NCBI GenBank assembly: GCA_028583405.1
Contig: JAPTMU010000061.1
Span: 631,764-695,763, forward strand
Direction: 5' to 3'
Source of the DNA: Pogonophryne albipinna
Lineage: Eukaryota; Chordata; Actinopteri; Perciformes; Artedidraconidae
DNA length: 64,000 nt
The notes beneath the pieces are model-generated. The model made no database searches. It was given only the letters and a program-made list of their open reading frames with translations, and had not been told where the DNA came from. Of this stretch, positions 24,572-38,156 are shown in pieces. The translations under genes and the position numbers were made by a program. The stretch's first letter is position 1, and each line of letters opens with the position of its first letter.

Positions 24572-25944
24572 CTGAAGAGTGAACAAAAAAAAATGTCGTC
24601 ACATTTAAATAACCAATTCCTAAAACAAGGGGGGGGTGGCATGCTTGATGCACATGCAGCAGATACCACACCATTATGTATTGATATTGACAATTTTGTT
24701 TAATTGTTTGATCTTTGTCCCTTTTTCTTGTTATTTCTGATGAAGCTACACTGTTATTAAGTAGAATTGGTAATATATTTGTATGTGTACTTTTCTTTAT
24801 TATGGAGAGAGTCGTTAACAGGATGTTCAAAAGAAGCCACTGTACAAAACCTGCCCAGCAACAAGCAGAAGACCCTCATCAGAAAGGCATTTCATTGGTT
24901 GATTGATACGAACTGTGGCATTTGTAAAGTGCAAGTTTCACTGATATTTGTAAGGAAGTTGTATTAAAGTATCCGTATTCTTTAAGAACACCTTAGGAAT
25001 CTCAATCATTGCAAACTTTGTTAACACACTCTGAAAAATGATGTATAAGAATCAGGTGGAAAGTATTCAATCTTTCAACTTGAAGATCACGTTATAAATA
25101 AATAAATTACAGAAAATGGTAAATGTAGCTAGGTAAACCAACCAAGACCAACCAGTGATAAATAATTAGATAAGACATTAGATATCACTCCTACCTTAGG
25201 AAGCACAGCTTTTACCCGTAAGAAAGACACTGTTTACGAGGAAGAGCTGAACAGCAAATACTTTGACAAATATAATTATGCATCTGTTTGTAAAACTGAC
25301 TCGATTCTCCCGTGTTAATTCATTTTTCAGTTTCACTTTGTCCCTGCTGTTTTCCACCATAGACTGCCCTATACCACTGTGTGTAGAAGATGAAGTGTAC
25401 TACATGGAAAGAGATTTTCAAAGTGTTACTCTGAGGAAACATTACTGCTATTTTCTTACAACTGGATGTAGACTTGTTATACCACTGCTTACTAATAAAA
25501 CACTGTACACCATGAACTCCATTAAACTATCTATGCACACATTCATGGAGTGTCTGATCAGTTATTAATGCTTGATGCACATGCAGCAGATTCCACAGTA
25601 CTTATTTAATAATATTGGAATTTATGTTTTGTCCCTTTTATTTAATATTTCTGATAAAGCCACACTGAAGAAAGCTGTTATTGAGTAAACCTGAATATTA
25701 AACAGGCTGAAAATGATTATCTGTACTATGTATTTATTGTAGTTTTGACCATCAGGGGGCTTTGGCATCATGGAAATGCATTGTCCAGATTTTCTCAGGT
25801 TAGAAATAAGTGTTGAAAAAGCAGTTACACTACATGATACATCATTACACATCAGGGTAGTGCAAACTACAAATAAGACATAGTCGTTGATTAAATAAAT
25901 ATAAAAGTGTAAGATTAAGGAAAGCTCTCTGGATAGAAGTGTGT
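24572..25944. other. HECT intron-like sequence and H2A 3' flank
   Basis: No gene. 24630-24790 matches 48655-48730 (reverse) and, more weakly, 25566-25690 and 50450-51260 (CTTGATGCACATGCAGCAGA followed by a TTTGTCCC block). From 25262 on it is the H2A 3' flank that is repeated in inverse orientation at 4928-5606. An intact TTAA at 24700-24703 is the empty site for the element at 50513. Confidence 0.7.
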
Positions 25945-25960
25945 GGCTCTTAAAAGAGCC
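25945..25960 (-). terminator. Histone 3' stem-loop of H2A copy 2
   Basis: GGCTCTTAAAAGAGCC; gene strand followed by CCAGAGAGC purine element. Confidence 0.96.
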
Positions 25961-25991
25961 TTTGTTGTTGGTTGAAGCGGGATCAGGGTGT

Positions 25992-26500
<509 letters not shown>

Positions 26501-29500
26501 CTCACGTCTTCTTCCAGTTGCTACTAAAAATAAAGACACTAAACCTGGAGCTATTCTAGTAAATGTATTGAATAGATGTATAATCTCTGTCAGATGAGCA
26601 CAGTGTTAACAATTTCGGCCTATGTATTTATTGTTCATCATTTTACAATGTGACGCTAACAGGCTACTGATGCAGGCAGCTCACAGCAGCAAGTAAAGAG
26701 AAAGAGAAAGAGATGAAGTTATACAATGAAATAATAATCAACACATGATGAAACCCAAAGTAATTCTGACAGTGAAGTCCTATTAAACCTATGTGTCAAT
26801 ATGTTATCACTTTATTGTATTAAACTGACACATACATTTAATACATCATATTGAAGTTCTAGTTGTAAATCACTACTACCATCTGAGCAGATCTAATGGA
26901 CCTAAAGGCAGCTTTATTCTTTGTTGAGAAAAGGCTCATTGATTTTCAAACAGAACAAGAAGCTTAATTGACTTGTTAAGATAATGTGTATTTAGAAACA
27001 CTGATTAAATAAAGTGCGTGTTCTCTGACGGAAATCTAAAAATGAGTCAGTGAAGGATGGAGATAATCAGAATAAAAGATGGAAGAAACATATTAATACC
27101 ACACTGTATGAAGTAATACACTAGAAGTAAAAGCTGTGCAGTAAACATGTTCCTTCAAGTGTTTCCATTATCATGAAAAGGTGGATAAGGATGTCCCAGA
27201 CCGAGTGTTATATCATTATATCTAATATCACTTATTAGTACTACTTGTACATGTAAGAGCAGGATGTTATGAAACTGTTTAGTTCTGATTCATTCTTGTT
27301 TTATTTATTTGTTACCTCTTGAAAATCTCTTTCCACATTGTTGTGCGATACATTCCTCGTTGAGATTATTACTGATACTGCCTGCTTCTTAGTTATTCCA
27401 TCTTTTGCTGCTACAAGAATCTGCATCTAACTCTATGTTTCCTTGGTATCTACCACACTTCCTTCGACATGTTACACTTATTTCATAAATAAGGTAGGAT
27501 AAGATGGACCTTTATTCATCCCTGTTTGTGGATATTCAGGATTGAAAGCAGAAACAGAGTGAGAGTGAAAAACAGGACAGTTCAGATTCATAAGGATAAA
27601 AAATGATACACAAATAAAATACGATAGTAACTGTTGTGATAAATAGATATTTGGGTTCTGATTGTTAGATATATTGACATGTAAGTGTGCAGGTGTTTGT
27701 ACAAACAGTACAGTTACTGTTACTTGGTTCCAGGTTTGGCCCCTGGCTGTTCAGCCTGACGGCTCCAGCCACAGAGGACTGTCCGAGGAGGGATGAGTCT
27801 GAGGGTGGACGTACTCCTCATATTTATATCCCCCTGAATGTGTTCCTGTTTTTTGATCATGTTTTATTTTAAAATGGAAGTGCTGTATTGTGTATTATGT
27901 AACTTTGCTGTCTGGGACAAATAAAGGTCTTCTGATGTACCCCAAAGCTGTTTGTCATTTTCAATTTCTTTGACGATATTTAATCAAATAAATGTGTATT
28001 GTCAATAGGTTTAAAACATATCTGAACTATTTTTGATAGCTTTTAAATTACAAACAAAAAAACTAAATCGATTTTAAATAGTCTAAAGTTGATATTAATA
28101 ATAACAAAATACACAGTTTGAATACAAACTTATCATAACTGTGAAAAAGTTCTGTTTCAAGCTAATACAATATGATAGAAATCACCAATAATACTTACAT
28201 GTGTTTTGTACATTTTGAATGATCAGGAAGTCTTAAGCATATTCTTCATCAATTGTTCCGTTATGAGATTGATGTCATATTCTTTAGGAAATAGTTGACT
28301 CTGTTGTGAAATGAATCTAAAACTTGCTTTCTTATTTTACTGATGCATCAAACATCTTGGTGGGAGAACAATTTCACTAAAGCAAAATACAGTCAAGTAA
28401 TCCATATTATCCGTTTTGTCACTTTGCCTTAATCACATTAACTTTTTTTCTATTGGCATAGTAACAAACTATATTATGGCCTTTTATTATTTTAGTACCG
28501 TTTATACTTTTACATTAGTTAAAGTTTATATTCAATGTTCTGTTGTAACATTGTTAAATGAATGGTTCTTGGCTTGATTACCTTTAAAATAATGACATGT
28601 GTTAATAAGGATAAACCAATCAAATGAAACGTTGGACTAAACTATGCCGTTAAATCTCTATCCGACTGTTTTTCAGTAGGATGGCAAGTTCCTATCTATA
28701 AACAATTATTTGTTTTTTCTCTCAACAGATTTGATTTTCTGAAGTGAAGCTAACGTTGGCGACCATGTAAGGTCAATATTAAAAGGTACAATTAATTTGT
28801 TTAGGGTTATTTATGTATGTATTTATTTATAGAAGGACCATGCATACAAATACATGAATCTCAGCAAAGAGAAGAGATGCAATATGCCAGATTATAGCTA
28901 ATAGCTCATTTCCATCTGTGGTCCTCAGGTTGACTAAAATGATGAAAAACATTTCATTTGGATAATTTACTGACAGAATAAAAAACTCAGTACTGACCTC
29001 ACCACCTTCAAAGAACTTCACCACCTTCAAAGAACTTCACTTCTTCAATCTGGGTTTTAATGTGTGGCTGTTGTTATTGCTTACTTTTAATTTGACTTCA
29101 ACCATATGTACTTGTTCTTTTCACCATCTCTGTAAAGCGACTCTGAGCACCTGTAAGAGCGCTTACAAAATACATCCATTATTATTACTCACCTGTTCAT
29201 AGTGTTTAAAGTGAACAAGTTATAACGATAGCTTTTAGTAAACTTAAAACAACCTTCCCCCAAAGTTATTAAGGAATATAGTATCCCTTGTGGCTCTTGG
29301 GTTTTAGAACTTTTAATAAATATTTTAAATAAATAGTTTGGATGATACATGACATACGTTGTGTTTACACTGATATATTACTCACATTTTAATGTCTTTG
29401 TAACTTCAGTAAACAACAACCTTTGTTTCATTCATCACGGTACAGCTAACCAAAAATAATATGAACCAGTGTCATCATAATAATGAGTAGGATTGTAACT

Positions 29501-29516
29501 CTTTGAAAGTGTGTGT
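26501..29516. other. H2A-H3 spacer
   Basis: No gene. 27490-27945 resembles a transposon-like repeat (GATAAGATGGACCTTTATTCATCC start, CAATAAAGG-like end). 29100-29185 has the fish repeat tail AAAGCGACTCTGAGCACC followed by ATTATTATT. The rest is AT-rich and unrecognised. Confidence 0.5.
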
Positions 29517-29532
29517 GGCTCTTAAAAGAGCC
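29517..29532 (-). terminator. Histone 3' stem-loop of H3
   Basis: GGCTCTTAAAAGAGCC; gene strand then CAAAGAG (29505-29499), a good downstream element. Confidence 0.96.
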
Positions 29533-29564
29533 GTTGTGTTTGGGTGTTCTGGTCTCAGGTCAGT

Positions 29565-29984
<420 letters not shown>

Positions 29985-30033
29985 TCAGTGTTCACAGCGA
30001 GAGAAGGAGTGCTGTGTTTCTGTGAGCAGCGGC

Positions 30034-30115
30034 TTTATAAAGGAGCTGCCGGAGCAGGGCCGCGCTGATTGGTGCAGGCCGGGAGACACGTGCGCTGTAG
30101 CTGCTTTACTATTGG
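30034..30115 (-). promoter_or_regulatory. H3 promoter
   Basis: Gene-strand TTTATAAAG (30034-30042) and two CCAAT boxes (ATTGG on + at 30068-30072 and 30111-30115). Confidence 0.88.
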
Positions 30116-31085
30116 ACAATGTAATCCACTCCTCCACAGGGGATGATCCTCAAAATGAACTTTAGTTTAGTTTAGGGGGAAATAAATGTGACTAAATATA
30201 ATATAACCCTAACCCTGTCATTTTCTAATGTATAACTATGATTTAATTTGTAGTGAAAAACTCTCCCTGAAATAAAGGAATCATTTCATCATCAACACTA
30301 AACATTTGCCCCAAAGTTAAATATGAGAATTAACATCAGTTACAACCCAAAGGAATGAATTCATTAATAATGTCGTGTGCAGAAACAGTCTTTAAATGGA
30401 ACCAGCTTTTAGTGTGAGTGTAAGACGTCAAATGAATCATGATCTTCTGCAGTAAAATTAGATCACCTTATAAAAGTATTTGAGTTTATTTGTGTGAAAG
30501 ATGTCGGTATATAGCCCACTTATCCATATGAAATGTATGTGCCCATATGAATGTTGTTTATATGTATTATTTATTTCACAAGCATTTGCAAAGCATTTTC
30601 CGTTTGTGTTTTTGACATTACTGATTGGTGAAATGATTCTCTTCTCTTATTAAACCCCATCACTTTGTATTACCGGTATCAATAAGTCAAGGGAGGCTTT
30701 AAGTGTCAGCAAGAAACACCATTTGGATTGTTGTTACAGCACATTAGAGTTTGTGGTGGCAGAGGGACAACATTTAATAACAAATGTGTTCATTTGTCTC
30801 CTCTAAAGATTTGCTAAGATAAAGATTAGCACTTTGCATTTTCTCTCAGGATTGCAGTAAAATAACCACCACTTTTCCTTCATATTGTGAAATGTATTTA
30901 TTTTCATTTTGGAAAAACAAACACCAGTGAGGTGGTATAAACACTTCTATTGAAGAATGAACAATATTCAATCATGGTTTATCTTGCTTTACAAAGCATT
31001 CTGTATAAATAACATTTAAGTTATTTAGATTTCTGGTAGAGTAGTTATAGAGTATAACAGGATGAGCTCTTTGGATGGGTTGGGT
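30116..31085. other. H3-H2B spacer
   Basis: No gene recognised. The H2B downstream element CAAAGAG (gene strand) is at 31073-31067. Confidence 0.6.
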
Positions 31086-31101
31086 GGCTCTTAAAAGAGC
31101 C
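31086..31101 (-). terminator. Histone 3' stem-loop of H2B copy 3
   Basis: GGCTCTTAAAAGAGCC; gene strand then CAAAGAG. Confidence 0.96.
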
Positions 31102-31131
31102 TTTGTGTTGTTGGTATGTCAGCAGCAGAGT

Positions 31132-31512
31132 TTACTTGGAGCTGGTGTACTTGGTCACGGCCTTGGTGCCCTCAGACACGGCGTGTTTAGCCAGCTCTCC
31201 GGGCAGCAGCAGGCGGACAGCGGTCTGGATCTCCCTGGAGGTGATGGTGCGGCGCTTGTTGTAGTGAGCCAGCCGAGAGGCCTCACCGGCGATGCGCTCA
31301 AAGATGTCGCTCACGAAGCAGTTCATGATGCCCATGGCCTTGGAGGAGATGCCGGTGTCGGGGTGGACCTGCTTCATCACCTTGTACACGTAGATGGCGT
31401 AGCTCTCCTTCCTGGACTTTCTCCTCTTCTTTCCGGTCTTGTTGACGCTCTTAGCGACGGCTTTCTTTGAGCCCTTCTTGGCCGCTTTGACGGCGGGTGC
31501 GTCAGCAGGCAT
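31132..31512 (-). CDS. H2B: Histone H2B, copy 3
   Basis: Intact 126-residue H2B beginning [17 protein letters not shown], with tail [13 protein letters not shown]. It shares L45M, S64C, N67S and S87R with copies 2 and 4. A longer upstream frame of 15 codons is ignored because it lies in the 5' UTR. It starts block B, which corresponds to block A (H2B copy 1, spacer, H4, spacer, H2B copy 2). The octamer has one mismatch. Confidence 0.98.
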   Translation of the reverse strand: MPADAPAVKAAKKGSKKAVAKSVNKTGKKRRKSRKESYAIYVYKVMKQVHPDTGISSKAMGIMNCFVSDIFERIAGEASRLAHYNKRRTITSREIQTAVRLLLPGELAKHAVSEGTKAVTKYTSSK

Positions 31513-31566
31513 GATGAGAGAGAGAGGTGCGACAGAGTAGAATGACTTCTTCGTCACAGAGCGGTC

Positions 31567-31620
31567 TATTTATATTCATCAGATGCAAAATGGACTGTGC
31601 TGTTGCTCGCACCGGATTGG
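31567..31620 (-). promoter_or_regulatory. H2B copy 3 promoter, octamer with one mismatch
   Basis: CCAAT (ATTGG on + at 31616-31620), octamer position ATGCAAAA on + at 31583-31590 (consensus ATGCAAAT), TATA TATTTATAT on + at about 31567-31575. Confidence 0.85.
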
Positions 31621-32130
31621 TTGTCTTCTGAGCGGACGGAGCATGCGCTTAACGAGTTTCAGAATCAAAACAGATTGGATCACAACATGTAAAATGAACC
31701 CCCCATTGATTATGTATTTGTATTATTGGGGTTTTATAATGTGTTGTACATGAATAAATAAATCGGTTGGAATCAATGTCCTTTTAACTCTTTCATATGT
31801 TTTTAACTATGTATAACGTGGACAACAGAGAAACACATATTTTTCATGACCAACGTTGGAATTTAAATAAAAAAGTGAGGTGAAAGTGATGCTTGTCACC
31901 CTCTAGTCCACACGTATTATTCCACATGAATCCCAATACGTATGATTTTAAGATCCTGAAATACAAATGTATTCATTATAAGTGAGATAGTCCTTAACAT
32001 ATCCCGGTGTATTTCACCATTAAAACATATTTCAAAAGTTTAAGAAACCCCACACAGCTGGAAAAGAAGTTTTTGGAGCAGTCGTGGTTGGGGCTGTAGT
32101 TGTGGAGACTTTATCCTCTGCGAACATATC
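31621..32130. other. Histone spacer, copy of 14893-15340
   Basis: Near-identical to the spacer in block A after its LINE insertion. It shows the uninterrupted target (TAACGAGTTTCAGAATC, about 31648-31664). No gene. Confidence 0.85.
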
Positions 32131-33667
32131 CAGGGATGCAAACTCATCAGGTATGAAAAAGGTGACAAGGATCCGACCCCCCCACCCCACGGAATATCGG
32201 CTTTAAAATGAGGAATAACAGGATTTTAGCAGTCAGAACAACTAAAGCAGTTAATAATAACAGAAACGCCAAAGAGTCACATCTAATAGAAATATATAAA
32301 AACATTTATTTTAATTGTGTAGCAGTCAGTTTATAACTTTGGCAGCACTGTTGAGCATTTTGAAAATGTATTTTCATGCCTCTGTGCAAGGCTTAGTCTT
32401 TCTATCTGTATAGCCACTGGTGTAAAGTAACTAAGTTCATAAACTCAACAAGTACTATACAGGGGTACAATTTAGAGATACTTGTACTTTATTTAAGTAT
32501 TTAAATGTGTTGCTACTTTGTTCTTCTTCTCCACTACAGTTCAGAGGTAAATGGTGTACTTCTACTCCACTACAGTTCAGAGGTAAATGGTGTACTTCTA
32601 CTCCACTACATGTATTAATACCTTTAGTTACTTCACAGATGTGGATGAATGATGTGAAATATAATCAAGTGTTAAATCAGACTTTAGTTCCACCTGGAGT
32701 AAATCCACCAGCTACCCTGCAGTCTACAAAGTCATTCAGACTAGCTGCACCTTCACCAGCTTTGAGAACACTTTCATGATCAATCATTATAAAACATATC
32801 ATATATATTATTCTGAAATGGACCAATCTGCACAACGACTACTTTTACTGTCTTTCACTATATTTTGATGAGAATACTTTTCTACTTTCACTTGAGGAAC
32901 ATTTTTAATGCAGGATTTTTATTGTAACAGAGTATTCCTACACTCTGGTACTTATACTTTGACTCAAGTACAAGATCTGAGTACTTCTACTTTTACTCAA
33001 GAACAAGATCTGAGTACTTCTACTTTTACTCAAGTACAAGATCTGAGTACTTCTACTTTTACTCAAGTACAAGATCTGAGTGCTTCTATTTTGACTCAAG
33101 TACAAGATATATACTTATACCACCTCCGTGTATAGCCTATGAAAAAAGCTAAAGCTAACGTTAGAAGATAGTGACAATGTATTCTAGTTAGCGAGCTCAA
33201 CGATTCATTAAATAATATTGCGACAGAAAAACGTTTCAGTTCACATCACGCTCTGCCGCTCCGACAGGGAGCTCTGAGCACCTGAACGCCCCGTTCTAAC
33301 AGCTGTTCACCAGCGGTCCAGTCTGTGCCACAGTGACTCCGGACCACACAGTTAATATTAACGAACGCACCGTAGCTGCTGAAGCTAGACCATCTTCGCG
33401 GAGCAGCAGAGCCTTATTATACATCCATGAGCAGAGCCGACAGGCAGGAAGACTCGAGCACACAGCTCGCGCTTCATTATAATATATACAAAAGAACACC
33501 GTGCGTGTCATGATGGCACATAACGGCTCGCGGCCGCAGATTACTCCGGGTCCCAGACCCCCCCATACCGCAAAAATATTTTAATTGCAGATCTACATGA
33601 ATCATAAATGACATACTTTGGTTTCAAAATGGCGAATTCGCCGAAAGGTGAGAAGTTTGCATTCCTG
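32131..33667. mobile_element. hAT-like non-autonomous element
   Basis: Interrupts the histone spacer. The left end is CAGGGATGCAAACT and the right end is the reverse complement of CAGGAATGCAAACT. Flanks share ATATC, although a clean 8-bp duplication is not seen. No transposase recognised. Confidence 0.65.
32949..33113. repeat. 33-bp minisatellite, about five copies
   Basis: Units of the type TACTTCTACTTTTACTCAAG followed by TACAAGATCTGAG, inside the hAT-like element. Confidence 0.9.
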
Positions 33668-33834
33668 ATATCCTTGATTTGTACATCTTGTATGTCGGAT
33701 AAACAACATTGTGAAATGGTTTACATTTTTAATATCAAGTATCCTAGCAAGACTTGTTTATAATGTTCATCGACTGATACATGTGTGATGTTTCCGATAT
33801 CGAAAGGAAACAGACTCCTCGTAGATCAGACCGG
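33668..33834 (-). pseudogene. H4: H4 relic: 3' spacer plus 21 bp of H4 coding sequence
   Basis: 33668-33812 is the H4 3' spacer (compare 15360-15465 and 38040-38155). Instead of stem-loop and gene, it runs at about 33814 straight into CTCCTCGTAGATCAGACCGG, identical to an interior part of the H4 genes (15688-15708, 39096-39116, the GLIYEE codons). Both gene ends and the stem-loop are deleted. Confidence 0.85.
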
Positions 33835-33837
33835 ATG

Positions 33838-33942
33838 TACTTATATGATTCTGTTTTCTTCAAGGTTGTGTCTTCCTGGTCGAATGCACTTATTGTAAGT
33901 CGCTTTGGATAAAAGCCTCAGCTAAATGTAATGTAATAAATA
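33838..33942 (+). mobile_element. 3' tail of L2-type LINE
   Basis: About 100 bp equal to the 3' end of the LINE at 57600-59235 (TTCTTCAAGGTTGTGTCTTC, GTAAGTCGCTTTGGATAAAA, then TGTAATGTAAT). Inserted directly after the H4 relic. Confidence 0.88.
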
Positions 33943-36054
33943 ATCTAAGTTATTGAGTTTTTAGCATAATACTTCAGAATCTTAAAATCCCTTAACGTTT
34001 GTATGCAATTGTGTTAAATTCAACACTGGAATCAAGCAAATATTAATATGTTTGCATGACATTAGTTATTTATATTTTGATATCACTTAATTATACGTTT
34101 AATACATTTAAGTCAAGCTAAGGTACATGTGATGGTAGCTAATTAGTGCTCTTACCTGTGAGGCCTCCTCCAAACAGCATAATAACCAGACTGTATCATT
34201 ACAACTAAGTACCAGTTCTAGATCCTTGACTTTAGACAAACAATTCAAAAGACAACATGTATTTAAAGACCAATCTTTATTTGAATGTGCCTCTTAACCT
34301 GAGATATTAGTTATACAGTAATAGTATTGACAATCTAAAAAAACTGAGCAACTCAACAGTCAACTTTATGTTTTTTATTGTCTAAAGCATTTATTATTTT
34401 CATTTCCCCCTCTCATATTCAGTGTGGACGGATTGAGACAGCGTGGTGTCCAGAGAGCTGCTGAGACTTCAGGGAGAAACCTCCGTGTGATGGACGTCCT
34501 GTCTGTTGGTGTGGAGAGGACTGAGGGTCTGTCCTCAGCGAGGAGGACCAGGCCTGATGGAGGAGCCCATGCTGGGCATAGCTGATACCAACTGCACAGG
34601 CCTAGTCTGTCACTTTATTTGACTAAATGTGTTCGCTTATACATTTAATAGGTTTACACCTTCTGTCCGTATGTGCTTTTTATTTAAAACATGTTTGATT
34701 AACTTTTGGTTCACATTTCAATAAATTGTATTTGCACTCCTTTTGTCCATTATTCTTACTGAACATGTTAGATTACACATTCACATCTGACTGAAGATTG
34801 GCCCCATTTATTTGTGACGTTGCAAACTCTGCGGTTCAAGGCACAAGTGATGTGAAGCTCATAAAGTGAGGCAAATAGAAATAATCAGCTGATGGAGTGT
34901 AGATGTGGAAATAGCTGCATTTGATCAGCTGACTGTGTTTTCACAATACAAGTAGTTTCTTAGTGAATGTCCTGTACTGGTTTTACAATCTCATAACATC
35001 AGCTTTTAATGTTCCTCTTGGATGTTCTTCTTGACCCTCAGAGAAGGAGAACATGTCGTGTCTTTCAGGCATGTCCTTTTCCTAACAAAAATTACAGGAA
35101 ATATAAAACATATTATAGCAGAACAAGTGTGTTATTTATGAAAGAGGTGTGTTTGTGTGTTTAGGGGCTGTTGATATCATTATTTTGTAATTGTAATGTT
35201 TGTTTTTTTATTTCAACAGTGAGCTACAAAGACTATCAGATTAGGAATGAACAGTATGAAGTTCATCAACATTGAAATATATGTTATTATCAAAATAATA
35301 TTTAACTGTTATCAAAACGTAGTGCAACTGTAGAAGCTTGATCTGTTGTCTCACTGAAAGAATCACTTTTACCACGTTTTTTACAGACAATATTGAGAGA
35401 TAAATAGTAGCAGTTCTCACTATGTGTTAAATATCTTTGCCTTCAATACATTAAATTAGAAAGCTGACAAAGTCATATTGCTAAATATCTAAAATGTAAC
35501 TTTTTGCATGGAAAAACCCTCAACTTAACTGATGTGTAGGTGATCTAGTATTTAGTATTGTTTAATGGAACGTATATCAGTGTATTAAAGTCAATACTTC
35601 ATTCATTTAAATCAATATCTTTCTTGATTCTTTGTACAGTATGAAAAAAAGAGTCTTTGTACCTGAGCTGAAGTTCACTGCTGTGAGGAGTCCAGTTCTG
35701 TCTCTCACTCTCTGGTCCAGCCTGTCTGCATCACCTGGACACCTTAAACAAACAGATGTAAAGTACCATGTGTACAAACAATATAACTGATTCTCTTCTG
35801 TTGAACATGTTGGATTGTGTATTGTCCGAGTCAGGGTCCTTTTTATTTTACTGTAACTTTGGAAATTGTGTTACCAATGCTTACTGTTTATTTGATACCC
35901 ATTTGGTAATACAATTAATAAAAACAACAAGGTTTGGGTTCGTTCTTCAGATGACTGTGACGTTAACGTGTAAGCTCAATAATGAACTCCAGCTCAAGCA
36001 ACCATATTGTAATATCTAACCTAATCATCTTGAAATATGACATTAATAATTGTA
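33943..36054. other. Unassigned region with exon-like islands
   Basis: No gene identified. 34433-34620 is GC-richer than its surroundings, preceded by a pyrimidine tract and CAG, and followed by AATAAA near 34722 (+ strand). On the minus strand, 35745-35660 is bounded by TTTAAG and a CTCAG-GTACAA donor. These could be exons of a non-coding or unknown transcript. Confidence 0.35.
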
Positions 36055-36062
36055 ATATACAA

Positions 36063-37136
36063 TAGGGATGCTCCGATCGCCAATTTCGGGGCCGATCGCG
36101 GATCGCCGGAATCAGTATCGGCCGATACCGATCGCTGATCCGATCGAGTGGGCGGGGCCTAAATGGAAGATTTAAACATCACTTTAAATCTTCCATTTAA
36201 AGTGATGTTTAAAACTCAGTTAATGCTCATTCACTGGAGCTTCCACAAACAACAATCAACTTAATTATTACCTTCAAATGAAGTACATTATTCAAGTTTA
36301 CATTCACTTTGGATAATAACACAGGAGAAATCAGCGGAAGCGCTCTCTGCCCCTTTCTCTCTCTCCTGACAGCCTGTCAGTATCTCATGCAGCTCACTGA
36401 TCCAGTAATGAGTGACCCGATAGTGAAGAATACATATATTTATAATAACTAGTTTAGCTTGTTCCAGAGGTAGATCAAATAGCTAAGTGTGTTAGGTCTA
36501 ACTCTTACGGTACGTCCACACAGCAGCTTTTCAAAAATCTTGAAAATCTTGGAGCTGGGCGTGTCTGAAAGCTTGGGGATTTGTTTGCGAGCAACGCGAC
36601 CAACAACCAATCACATGAATCTCCCGCCCCCGACATACAAAGCAAAAAACCCCGGGGATTTTATGCGAGCAATATATATATATATAAACTCCCCAAACAG
36701 GCGAAAACCTACCAGTTTCACCCACTGTCTCTGCCACCTCCGGTTTGTATCCCGTTAATAGTTCTGGTCGTAAAGAACCGGGTGATTTGCTACCGTAATT
36801 TCTCGTTTGGAATATGAGGAAATGAACTGCGGTCTGGTTCTCCCAGTGTGTGTGTTTCGCTGCGCTTACCGGTCCGGCGGGCGGAGCTGCAGGATTTCTG
36901 CTTCACTTCACGTTGCATACCGCTATTTTACTGTCTTTTTCGGACACCTTAAAATAATGCCAGACCGGTGAAGCCATTTTGGCGAGCTTGTTTTGCCGCA
37001 CACAGAGAAAAGTGTCATGTATTTTACGTCATGCGATCGGCTCTCGCGATCGGCATGTTTAGAGAGTACCGATCGATCGGTAGAGAGTGAGTATCGGCCG
37101 ATCTCGATCGGTGACCGATCGATCGGAGCATCCCTA
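36063..37136. mobile_element. hAT-like non-autonomous element (1074 bp)
   Basis: Ends TAGGGATGCTCCGATCG and its reverse complement. Flanks ATATACAA (36055-36062) and ATATACAC (37137-37144), an 8-bp duplication with one change, as expected for hAT. GATCG-rich ends. No transposase. A second MITE lies inside. Confidence 0.88.
36510..36720. mobile_element. MITE nested in the hAT-like element
   Basis: Matches the 24218-24417 insert in reverse orientation: GTCCACACAG start, GCGACCAACAACCAATCACA, and CAGGCGAAAACCTACCA near the other end. Confidence 0.75.
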
Positions 37137-37144
37137 ATATACAC

Positions 37145-38156
37145 ACATCTTATTGTGAGGTTGATTTCACATACACTACTTCGACATTAGCTTGTCTACA
37201 GCCAATTTAAATTAACCTTAGCGATGCATACAGTTCCTACATAATAACATATCTCTCTAAGTTACAAGGATGACCTTATTTTATCAACCTCAAACAGAAG
37301 CCGTTTGTTCTACAGTATTATCCCACTTAACACTTGTCTATTTCGTTTTAACCTTTATTTATACAGTGTATGATTTTAATTTGGAGGCTACGATTAGCAT
37401 CGTTAGCACCGATGTAGCTACCACTCGCTTACACACTAAACCAAGCCTTAACATTCATTACGTAGCTGATTAAAATCATTAACACATAAATAAAGCACTC
37501 AAATTTCACTTACCGCAAAACCGCATTCATGCACCGTCTGTTTTAACCGCAGAGCGAGTCACAATAGTCCGATATATAAGCATGAAGAACAAACAACCAC
37601 GGCCGGCTTCAAGTTGTGTTTCCTGGATGAGCTGAGCAGGCAGAGTCCCTGTAGCTTCACGGAGCAGCTAGCAGAGAGACAAGAAGCTAGCAGCAGCAGT
37701 CACTTGACAGAGCCGTCACTCAATGTGACCACGCCCTAATATATGCAACAACTTTAAGACCTAATATAAATAAAAGGGTCGTGTTAGAAAACAATTCACT
37801 CACAGATCCATAATCATGAAGGTGGAATCTAAGTATATCGATAATAAAATGTATGGAACCAGGGGTAGAAACATGTTTTTTTCTGCTGTAAAATTGGGCA
37901 TTTTAACATGGGGGTCTATGGAAATTGCTCCTTTCTGCAGTCATCGCCTATCAGCCAATATATGAACTGCAGTGTGTGGCACTTCCGTATTGGCGTTCCG
38001 GCTGTTCCCCAGAGTTTGCCGCTTGGTCAAAACCCTATGTGGTATTTTGAACATATAATTGATTTGTACATCTTGGATGTGAATAAACAACATTGTCCAT
38101 TAAGTGTCATTTGTAATATCAAGTATCCTAGCAAGAGTTATGTTTTGGAGATGGAA
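37145..38156. other. Unassigned DNA ending in H4 3' spacer
   Basis: No gene. A minus-strand donor-like GCG-GTAAGT at about 37515 lies next to a GC-richer 200 bp. From 38040 the H4 3' spacer resumes (TTTGTACATCTTGGATGTG). Confidence 0.4.
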
